Origin: Burkholderiales bacterium
GTDB lineage: Bacteria; Pseudomonadota; Gammaproteobacteria; Burkholderiales; Burkholderiaceae_C
Direction: 5' to 3'
Assembly: GCA_028868825.1 (NCBI GenBank)
Contig: JAGWTU010000019.1
Span: 1-64,000, forward strand
Length of the DNA stretch: 64,000 nt
Below, in pieces: positions 45,216 through 52,210 of this stretch (position 1 is the stretch's first letter; each line of letters starts with the position of its first letter). Position numbers and translations under genes: made by a program. Under the pieces are notes generated by a model that did not search any database, was not told the DNA's origin, and saw only the letters and a program-made list of their open reading frames with translations.

Positions 45216-48200
45216 CGCAGTTGCAGCCAGCTCGCGCGCTGGCCGACGCCGCTCGGGTTGAGCTGCTGCACGACGCCGCCGCCGCCGACCTTCTGGCTCA
45301 CCAGATACGGCCATTGCTTCGAACCGGTGCCGGCCGAGACGATCGTCGGCGTGCCGACGGCGTTCAGCAGCAGTCCGCTGGTGGCGGTGGTCGCCTGGCC
45401 GAAGAAGTTCTGCGCGCTCGTCACCGCGCCGCCGTTGGTCATGTTGATCGCCACGGTCCAGCCGGTGGGCGTCGCCGCGCTGCAGGAATAGACCGACAGC
45501 GACGGCGGCACCGTCGTGTTGACGACGAAGTTGCCGAGCAGCACGGCCGGGTCGTAGATGACCTGCTCGCCCGCGTCGGGCAGGTCGACCTCCCAGCCGT
45601 AGTTCTTGCCCGCGGCGGTGCAGCTGCTGGCGCCGTACCAGCACATCGTGATCGTCGTCAGGTTGCGCGTCGTCGTCGCGGCGACGTCGGTCAAGGTCTG
45701 CTGCACCAGGCTGGCCGGCGTGTCCGCCGCGGCGGGATTCGACGCCGAGGAGGTGAAGGATTTCCTGTTGATCGCGCTGGCGGCGAGCGCGTTCCACGAC
45801 GCCATGTTCCAGTCCCAGATCCCGTACAGGCTCTGACGGCCGGAGGCGTAGCTGGTCGCCGCGACATCGCTGAAGCTCGTCTCCTGGCCGGTGCCGAAGG
45901 CGATCACCCAGCGCAACAGGCCGCCATCGGCGGGGACGCCGACGACGGTCGGCGCGGTGGTGATCGGCTGCACGCTGGCGTTGGCGCCGGCGGTCGTGTT
46001 GAACAGCGGCGTGGCGGTGGCACCGCTGCCGTAGTTGCTGACGCCCCAGTCCGAGGCCGTCGCGCTCGTGAGGTCGAAGCGCCACAGGTTGCCGCGCAGG
46101 TCGCCGGCGTAGACGTAGTCGGTGATGTGGTCGCCGTCGAGGTCGGCGCTGCGCACGGCGGCGATGCCGTTGGGCGAGGCCGTGCTGCCGACGCCGGTGC
46201 CCAGGAAATAGGCGGTGCCGAGCGCGCCGGTGGCGGGGTCGATCTCGAGGATGAAGATGCCGGCGCGGCCGGTCGCGCTGGCCAGGCCGTTGCCGAAGAT
46301 GATCGCCCAATGACCGTCGTGCAGGCGCCGGATCAGCGGCTGGTCGAGCACCTGGCCGAGGTTCTGGCCGCAGTTCGCGTTGCCCGAGCAGGCCAGCGAA
46401 GTGCCCCATTCGCCGATCACCAGCGACGAGGCGTTGGCTTCGGAGAAACTGGCCGGATTGGTGATGTCGAGCGCGAACACCGCCGGCCCGCCGCGGCCCA
46501 GCCCCGAGACGAGCCAGGTATGCCAGGCACCGTTGTAGTAGAGGTCGCCGGTGCCTATCTGGCCATCGACGTAGAAGTTGTGGCCGTATTGGGTGTTGCT
46601 GTAGTTGAGCAGCGGGTTCGTGCTGTCGAGGCAGGTCACCGCGCCGCCGCTGCCGGGGGCCGCGGGGCAGTTCGGGGTCGCCGAGTCGCCGGTGGTCGGC
46701 GTGCCCGAACCGGCGATGTAGCCGGGCACGTAGGCGATCAACTCCTGGCCGTCGTTGGGCACGTCCGCGTTGGACGCCCCCGTGGCCGTCTGTGCGCCGG
46801 CGCGGAAGCCGTGCAGCATGCCGTCGTTGGCGCCGGCGTAGACGACGTTCGTGCGCGTCGCCGCGCCGCCGCTCTTGTACGCGAGATAGCTGCTCTCGCT
46901 GCCGGCCGTGTGGTACAGGTTGTCGACGAAGCTCGTGCCGTAGCTGAGCTGCGGCGGGCCGACCCACGACGGGCTCGAATGGACGATGTCGCCGAGCACG
47001 CCGTTGCGCACGCGCAGCGTGCCGTTGGCATTCGCCGAACTCGCCTCGTTGCTGCGGCCGCCGCGCAGGTAGTCGAGCTCGACCGCTTCGCTCGGCGACC
47101 AGCCGGCGTAGCCGGCGCCGCCGCCGAGCGCGTTGTATTCGTTGCCCGAAGCGATGTTCGAATTGAAGGCGATGCCGGCGCTGCCGTTCCAGCTCAGGAT
47201 CGTGCGGTTCGCCGAGCCCTGCGCCGTCATGCCCTTGGCGCCGGTGGACGCGCAGTCACCGCCGGTGAGCACGCAGGATGCATCCCAGGTCGGGGTCGAC
47301 TGGATCGAGACCTTGTTCGTGGTCGTGTTCAGCACCAGCGGGTTCGAGGTCAGCTGTCCCCACCAGCCGATCGGGTGATAGAAGGACAGGAAGGCCGCCG
47401 TGTTGATCTGCAGCTGGCCCGACTGCTGGGCGTTGAGGCTGGCCGAACCGGCGGCCTGCGCCATCGGCGCGGTCTTGAAGCACAGGATCTCGTGGATGTT
47501 GGTCGATCCGCCGGTCGCCCCCGAGAAACCGAAGCCGAAATTGGCCGGCAGCGAGCCGCCGTTGATCGAGGTGATCGAGACGCCGTTGATGATGTTGACG
47601 TGGGCGCCGTAGTTGTAGCTGTAGTCCAGGCTCAGCAGGCCGTTGGGCGTGATCGTGAGCTGGTAGTCGATCGGCACCGCGGCGCCGCGAGTCGTTGCGC
47701 TTTCCTTGGCCATCGGTTTCGTCGATGGCAGCACCGAATACGCACCGCTCACATAGGGATAGTCGAGCACGCTCACGGTCGAATTGCCGCGCTTGTAGGC
47801 CTTGCCGTTGGCGTAGTCCCAAAGCACCCCGTTCTTGCAGGTCGCGAGCACCGAGCTGTACTGGTTCGCGGTGCCGACCCAGTTGCTCGGATAGAGCGCC
47901 GGGTAATTTGCATTCAGCCAGTTCCAGTTCACATTGCCGCCGGCGCGGACGCCGATGCGCATGGCCTGGAAACCGTTGCCGGTGGCCGTGTTGTCGCTGG
48001 CATTGAGGAAGTTGCCGTACTCGTCGATGCCGACGCCGAGGTAGGCGCCGTAGACGCCGTCGGCCGACTTGGCGGCGCTGGCGTTGCCGCTGGCATTCGT
48101 GCAGCTGTAGCCCAGTGAGCCGCCGGTGGCGCCGACGGTAGGAATCGCATTGCCGGTGCCGGGCTTGGTCAACGAGGCGTCGGTGAGGAAGAACGAGATG

Positions 48201-48646
48201 CCGTCGGCGCCATCGACGTTGCCGCTGTCGCCGGCGTAGGCGATGGTGCGGAAAGTCACCGTCAGGCCGCTGCTGCTCGGGAACGAGAAGTTGGAGATGA
48301 TCGCGCCGCGCTGCTGGTAGATCCCCGAGCCGCCGTATTTCGCGCTCGTGAAGCGCAGCGCGCCGGCGCCGGTGGCGTCGGGCAGGCTCCCGGTGGCGCC
48401 GCCGACGCTGTGGCGGTAGGGGCTGGTCGTGGCGTCGTACTGGCTGTTGACCCAGCTGCACGAAGGAATCTGGCCGCCGACGTTGCCCGAGCTCGTGCCG
48501 GCGGTGAGGCAGGCGCCATACAGCGCGGTCCAGCTCAAGCTGTTGGTCGCGCCGTTGAAGTTGTCGGCGACGGGGCCCTGCTGCGCAAGGGCTCCGGCGC
48601 TGGCGAACACGGCGGCCGCGACGACGAGGGTGGCGTTGCGTGGCAT
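45212..48646 (-). CDS. pilY1: Type IV pilus tip adhesin PilY1 with lectin-like N-terminus
   Basis: A 1144-residue exported protein. The C-terminal half is the PilY1 beta-propeller (YVPGYIAG, VFALDITNP, GNGLAS) with the calcium-binding loop DLDGDHITD and the following YAGDLRGNLWRFD strand. The N-terminal part (about residues 20-260) has features of an L-type lectin fold (ADGISFFLTDASL-like strand, YLGVGIDEYGNF) rather than an obvious von Willebrand A domain. PilY1 primes pilus assembly with the minor pilins and mediates surface contact and sugar or host binding. Start is ATG 48646 (MPRNATLVVAAAVFASAGALA, signal peptide); the longer ORF is an overcall. Confidence 0.9.
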   Translation of the reverse strand: MPRNATLVVAAAVFASAGALAQQGPVADNFNGATNSLSWTALYGACLTAGTSSGNVGGQIPSCSWVNSQYDATTSPYRHSVGGATGSLPDATGAGALRFTSAKYGGSGIYQQRGAIISNFSFPSSSGLTVTFRTIAYAGDSGNVDGADGISFFLTDASLTKPGTGNAIPTVGATGGSLGYSCTNASGNASAAKSADGVYGAYLGVGIDEYGNFLNASDNTATGNGFQAMRIGVRAGGNVNWNWLNANYPALYPSNWVGTANQYSSVLATCKNGVLWDYANGKAYKRGNSTVSVLDYPYVSGAYSVLPSTKPMAKESATTRGAAVPIDYQLTITPNGLLSLDYSYNYGAHVNIINGVSITSINGGSLPANFGFGFSGATGGSTNIHEILCFKTAPMAQAAGSASLNAQQSGQLQINTAAFLSFYHPIGWWGQLTSNPLVLNTTTNKVSIQSTPTWDASCVLTGGDCASTGAKGMTAQGSANRTILSWNGSAGIAFNSNIASGNEYNALGGGAGYAGWSPSEAVELDYLRGGRSNEASSANANGTLRVRNGVLGDIVHSSPSWVGPPQLSYGTSFVDNLYHTAGSESSYLAYKSGGAATRTNVVYAGANDGMLHGFRAGAQTATGASNADVPNDGQELIAYVPGYIAGSGTPTTGDSATPNCPAAPGSGGAVTCLDSTNPLLNYSNTQYGHNFYVDGQIGTGDLYYNGAWHTWLVSGLGRGGPAVFALDITNPASFSEANASSLVIGEWGTSLACSGNANCGQNLGQVLDQPLIRRLHDGHWAIIFGNGLASATGRAGIFILEIDPATGALGTAYFLGTGVGSTASPNGIAAVRSADLDGDHITDYVYAGDLRGNLWRFDLTSATASDWGVSNYGSGATATPLFNTTAGANASVQPITTAPTVVGVPADGGLLRWVIAFGTGQETSFSDVAATSYASGRQSLYGIWDWNMASWNALAASAINRKSFTSSASNPAAADTPASLVQQTLTDVAATTTRNLTTITMCWYGASSCTAAGKNYGWEVDLPDAGEQVIYDPAVLLGNFVVNTTVPPSLSVYSCSAATPTGWTVAINMTNGGAVTSAQNFFGQATTATSGLLLNAVGTPTIVSAGTGSKQWPYLVSQKVGGGGVVQQLNPSGVGQRASWLQLR

Positions 48647-48659
48647 GCTTCTGGGTCTC

Positions 48660-49229
48660 CTAGGGGTTGCCGGCGTCGACGTTGTTGTTGACGAGCACGT
48701 AGGTGCTCTGCACGACGCTGACTGCATTGGCATTGCCGCCCCAGCCGGCCGCGGTGACCTGGAACATCGGATTCATCTTGCCGTCCTGGGTCAGCCCGAT
48801 GTACTGGATGTAGACCTTCGGGTCGGCGTAGAAGGTGCCGACGCCGCCCGTGGTGCTGACCGTCATGCCGGCGAAGGCCACCGAGGAGCCGATGCTGCCG
48901 ATGTCGCTGGCCCAGGGCAGGGCGGTCGGGTTCGGCAGGGCGTCGCCGCAGATGCCGACGCCGGCCGTCGTCGTGAACGCCGGGTAGGCGACGCTGGTGC
49001 AGGGCACGCCGACGCCGACGATGCCCTGCTTGAGGAACCATTCGCCGTAGGCCAGCGCCGCCTGCGCCGATTCGAGCGAGCGCTGCTTCTCGCGCGCATT
49101 GCCCGAGATCAGCTGCAGCACGCCGAAGCTCTTGAACACGGTGATCGCGACCACCGTCAGCACGACGAGCAGGATCAGGCTCGTCGCCAGCACGACGCCG
49201 CGGGCCTTGTGTGCGCGAGGACTGTTCAT
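48660..49229 (-). CDS. pilX: Type IV pilus assembly protein PilX
   Basis: A 189-residue minor pilin-like protein: RGVVLATSLILLVVLTVVA hydrophobic helix without the usual Glu5, the SAQAALAYGEWFLKQG region, and a C-terminal head ending in NNNVDAGNP. PilX helps form the priming complex with PilV, PilW, PilE and PilY1. Start ATG 49229 overlaps the pilW stop by 4 bp. Confidence 0.88.
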   Translation of the reverse strand: MNSPRAHKARGVVLATSLILLVVLTVVAITVFKSFGVLQLISGNAREKQRSLESAQAALAYGEWFLKQGIVGVGVPCTSVAYPAFTTTAGVGICGDALPNPTALPWASDIGSIGSSVAFAGMTVSTTGGVGTFYADPKVYIQYIGLTQDGKMNPMFQVTAAGWGGNANAVSVVQSTYVLVNNNVDAGNP

Positions 49230-49969
49230 GCCGACCCCTGGATGCCTATGACGCGCGTCATGCTCAGCGTCGCCGGCTGCCCGGCATTGCCGGCCATCGG
49301 ATTGACGAAGGTGAGCGTGAGCTGGAGCGAGCGCACGAGGCCCCAGCTGCCCGCCGCCGCGACCTGGGTCGCGTTCATGTAGCGGCTCACCGAGCCGGTG
49401 CCGTTGACGTCGATGCCGTAGAGCACCTTCATCGTCTGCACGCCCGACACCAGCACCAGCGGCTGCGGGTTCGCGGCGAACGTGCTCGTGCAGGTGAGCT
49501 GGCCGCTGGCGTTGACGGTGAACATGTTCGTCACCGCGGCGGCGGCCGCGGCGGCGATCGGGTTGCCGTTGCAATCGGTCGTGGCGACGACCGACGAGGC
49601 GTTCACCGGGTCCTGGAAGAAGCGCAGCGCGACGCTGTCGCTGGCAGCGCCGGCGCCGTCGACGCCGGCGACGAATTCGGCGGCACCGAAGGTGCCCGCG
49701 AGCAGGTTGTTCGTGCCGCTGGGAAAGGCCGCGGCCAGCGAGCCGATCGTCGTCAACGGGTAATAGCCGGCGATGCCGACGATGTCCGAGATCGTGCTGA
49801 AGGCCATGCGCTCGGCGTCCTGCCAGTCGCGGAACTGGCCCTCGTCGCGGATCGACGATCGCGTGTTGACGACGATCAGCGCGTAGCCGGCGACGACGAA
49901 CAGGCCGACGGTGAGCGCGACCACGAGCTCGACGAGCGTGAGACCGCGTTGGCGTTTGCGGCTCTTCAT
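49226..49969 (-). CDS. pilW: Type IV pilus assembly protein PilW
   Basis: A 247-residue minor pilin with class III signal RGLTLVELVVALTVGLFVVAG and a large head (GVQTMKVLYGIDVNGTGSV is typical of PilW). It overlaps pilV and pilX by 4 bp each. It is part of the tip-priming complex. Confidence 0.9.
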   Translation of the reverse strand: MKSRKRQRGLTLVELVVALTVGLFVVAGYALIVVNTRSSIRDEGQFRDWQDAERMAFSTISDIVGIAGYYPLTTIGSLAAAFPSGTNNLLAGTFGAAEFVAGVDGAGAASDSVALRFFQDPVNASSVVATTDCNGNPIAAAAAAAVTNMFTVNASGQLTCTSTFAANPQPLVLVSGVQTMKVLYGIDVNGTGSVSRYMNATQVAAAGSWGLVRSLQLTLTFVNPMAGNAGQPATLSMTRVIGIQGSA

Positions 49970-50520
49970 GGCTGCACCACCAGTGCATAGGACTGCGTGC
50001 CCTGGCTCTGCGCCAGCGCGCCGGTGCTGTTCGAGCCCAGGTACTGCTCGGACCAGGAGACGGTCAGCGTGCAGACGTTGGGGCTGGTGGCGAAGGGCGT
50101 CACCGCCTGCGCGCAGCGGATCGACACCGGTTTCGTGGCGTCCGCCAGCGGCGCCGGCAGCGCCGCCGCGAGCTGGGTGCCGAAGTTGGCGAGGTCGTAG
50201 GTCGCCAGCGCCGTCGGCGTGCAGGTCGCGGCGCTGCAGTCGGTGGTGGCGCCCAGGCTGACGACGGCGGCCCGGGTGACCGTGATCGGCGACGCGGCGA
50301 CGGCGGCGGCGCTTTGCCAGTAGTCGGGGTTGACATGCATCGCCGAGGCCATGCCTTCGGCCTCGGCGGCGGCGATCGAGCGCGAGCTCGCGACCTTGGC
50401 GCCCGAGAACGCGAGCGCCTGGAGCTTGGCCAGCCCGAGCAGTCCGAACGCGGTCACGGCGAGCGCGATCATCACCTCGACCAGCGTGAACCCCGACGCG
50501 GGGCGCGCGGCGCTCAGCAT
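49966..50520 (-). CDS. pilV: Type IV pilus modification protein PilV
   Basis: A 184-residue minor pilin with signal SGFTLVEVMIALAVTAFGLLG. The head carries paired cysteines (TDCSAATCTP, SIRCAQAV, NVCTLTVSWSEQ) and the PilV-type WSE motif. Start ATG 50520 overlaps the fimT end by 7 bp. The longer ORF of the track reads through fimT in another frame. Confidence 0.9.
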   Translation of the reverse strand: MLSAARPASGFTLVEVMIALAVTAFGLLGLAKLQALAFSGAKVASSRSIAAAEAEGMASAMHVNPDYWQSAAAVAASPITVTRAAVVSLGATTDCSAATCTPTALATYDLANFGTQLAAALPAPLADATKPVSIRCAQAVTPFATSPNVCTLTVSWSEQYLGSNSTGALAQSQGTQSYALVVQP

Positions 50521-51092
50521 GTGCCCGCCGGCGTCGAGGCGCCGGCCGCGTAGGAGGTCGGGATGCCGACCGCGGTGACGACGACGCAGTTGCGCGCCGC
50601 TGCGTCCGTGCCGACGGCGAAGGTGAACATCACGCCAGCGCCCGCCGCGGGCGAGTAGCCCTGACGGTTGAAGGTCAGCGCCGGCGCGGCGGCCGCCAGC
50701 GTCGAAGTGAAATTGTCCGAACTCGCGTTGGGGTCGGCGCTGGCGCTGGCGACGATCGTCGAGGTCGCGGCGGTGAAGGCGATGCCCTGGTAGACGAGCC
50801 AGCCGTTGGTCCAGGAGGTGGCGTTGGCGGCGCAGGTCGACGTCGTCGCTGCCGCGCACAGCGTCACCGGCGCGCCGGTCTGGATCGCGGTCGACCGCGC
50901 GAGCTGGATGTCACGGACGAGCGCGCTGGCCCAGGCCTGGCTACGGCTCTGCCTGCCCAGGCTCTGGAAGCCGGGGGCAGCCAGGCCGAGCATGACGGCG
51001 GCGATGGCCAGAACGACCATCAGTTCGATCACCGTGAAGCCGGCGACGGCGACGCGACGGCGTGGGAAATGGTTCGGCAATAGGCGTGGCAT
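50514..51092 (-). CDS. fimT: Minor pseudopilin GspH/FimT
   Basis: A 192-residue prepilin of the GspH/FimT type: AGFTVIELMVVLAIAAVMLG signal helix, APGFQSLGRQSRSQAWASAL spine, and the GspH head (LARSTAIQTGAPVTLCAA, WTNGWLVYQG). It is the first gene of the operon fimT-pilV-pilW-pilX-pilY1-pilE. Start is ATG 51092. The AT-rich stretch upstream (about 51160-51200) probably carries the operon promoter. Confidence 0.9.
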   Translation of the reverse strand: MPRLLPNHFPRRRVAVAGFTVIELMVVLAIAAVMLGLAAPGFQSLGRQSRSQAWASALVRDIQLARSTAIQTGAPVTLCAAATTSTCAANATSWTNGWLVYQGIAFTAATSTIVASASADPNASSDNFTSTLAAAAPALTFNRQGYSPAAGAGVMFTFAVGTDAAARNCVVVTAVGIPTSYAAGASTPAGTC

Positions 51093-51213
51093 GTTTGACT
51101 TCGAGCGCGGTCGTACCCGGCACGGCCCATCGGGGAGCGGTGCCATGGCACGACTTCGGCATAGAAATCAATACCTTTAACGCCTTTGGTATAGGTCGTG
51201 AGATCCTGACGGT

Positions 51214-51981
51214 TCAGGCCCTCCCCGGTACCGCCAGGCGGCGTCGCGCCGTGTCGAGCCGAGCCTCGACCTTCGCCGACTCGACCATGCTCGCGCGCAC
51301 GAACTCGATGTGCACGCCCGCGGCCGTGGCCGCCGCCTCGGGGTCGCGCGCATGCAGCGCCTGCCAGATGGCGCGATGCTGGACGCGGATCTGCCCCCAT
51401 TGCGCCGGCAGCGCGTGCAGATGGACGAGGTTGCCTTCGATATGGCCGTGGACGATGCGCATCAGGCTCGCGCTCAGATGCCCGATGAGCGCGTTGTGCG
51501 AGGCCTCGGCGATGGCCTGGTGGAAGGCGACATCCTGGTCGATGCAGGATTCGAGCTGGTCGCTGTCGTAGGCCGCTTCCATCGCCCCGTAGACCTGGTC
51601 GATGCGCGCGAGGTCGGCTTCGGTGGCGCGCTGCGCGGCGAGCAGCGCCGCCTCGCCCTCGAGCATGTGGCGGAACTCGAGGATGTCGGACTGCAGCGCC
51701 GGATGCGCGCGCAGCATGTCCTTCCAGGGATCGACGAAGGCCGATTCGAGCCGGTCGGTGACGAGCGTGCCGCCGCCGTGGCGCGTCACGAGCAGCCCCT
51801 TGGAGACCAGCTTCTGGATGGCCTCGCGCAGCGAAGGCCGCGAGACACCGAGCTCGGCGGCGAGCGCGCGTTCGGCAGGCAGGCGGTCGCCGGGCTTCAG
51901 CGAGCCCTCGAGGATGCGCGTCTCGAGGTCGCCGGCGACGATGTCGGCGAGCCGGGCGGGGGCGTTCAGGTTGCGGTTCAT
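51214..51981 (-). CDS. lldR: GntR/FadR-family regulator of lactate genes, LldR-like
   Basis: A 255-residue transcription factor: N-terminal winged helix (RLPAERALAAELGVSRPSLREAIQKL) and a FadR-type C-terminal ligand domain (FRHMLEGEAALLAAQRA, DVAFHQAIAEASHN with metal-binding His). In this subfamily ligand (lactate in LldR) releases the repressor. It is divergent from the lactate dehydrogenase and permease genes. Two perfect palindromes of the family operator type lie in the shared promoter region, one just before its own ATG. Confidence 0.88.
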   Translation of the reverse strand: MNRNLNAPARLADIVAGDLETRILEGSLKPGDRLPAERALAAELGVSRPSLREAIQKLVSKGLLVTRHGGGTLVTDRLESAFVDPWKDMLRAHPALQSDILEFRHMLEGEAALLAAQRATEADLARIDQVYGAMEAAYDSDQLESCIDQDVAFHQAIAEASHNALIGHLSASLMRIVHGHIEGNLVHLHALPAQWGQIRVQHRAIWQALHARDPEAAATAAGVHIEFVRASMVESAKVEARLDTARRRLAVPGRA

Positions 51982-51991
51982 GCGTTCGGAT

Positions 51992-52006
51992 ACTGGTCAG
52001 ACCAGT
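51992..52006. promoter_or_regulatory. Operator for LldR-like regulator (own promoter)
   Basis: ACTGGTCAGACCAGT has perfect 6-bp arms around CAG and fits the FadR-type TGGTnnnACCA consensus. It ends 11 bases from the regulator's ATG. A minus-strand TATGAT -10 lies at 52011-52016, so the site covers the expected transcription start and should give autorepression. Confidence 0.75.
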
Positions 52007-52076
52007 TCTCATCATACGGAATCAGGGCCTCATCCAGAGGCGCCGAGTGGCATTGAAATTTAATTGTTACCAGCAA

Positions 52077-52105
52077 TTGACACGACCCTTCTGCGAAGGT
52101 AGATT
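52077..52105 (+). promoter_or_regulatory. Sigma70 promoter of the lactate operon
   Basis: TTGACA (52077-52082) and TAGATT (52100-52105) are separated by 17 bp, a near-consensus promoter. The transcript would begin near 52112, just before the second operator. Confidence 0.75.
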
Positions 52106-52114
52106 CTCGTCCCT

Positions 52115-52129
52115 AGTGGTCTTACCACT
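52115..52129. promoter_or_regulatory. Operator for LldR-like regulator (lactate operon)
   Basis: AGTGGTCTTACCACT is a perfect palindrome with a CTT centre and the same TGGTnnnACCA core as the site at 51992. It lies just after the predicted -10 and covers the start point. The two operator centres are 123 bp apart, which would allow looping. Confidence 0.75.
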
Positions 52130-52210
52130 TTACCAAGAACGCAAAACGATTCAGGAGACAACCGTGAAAGTCCGCGGCCTGAGAAATTCCCAGCTCCGTC
52201 GGAGCCGGTC

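Noticed and set aside
51171-51192. Inverted repeat ATACC/GGTAT downstream of lldR as a terminator
   Set aside because: Only 5-bp arms with a 12-base loop and no T-run; too weak to annotate.
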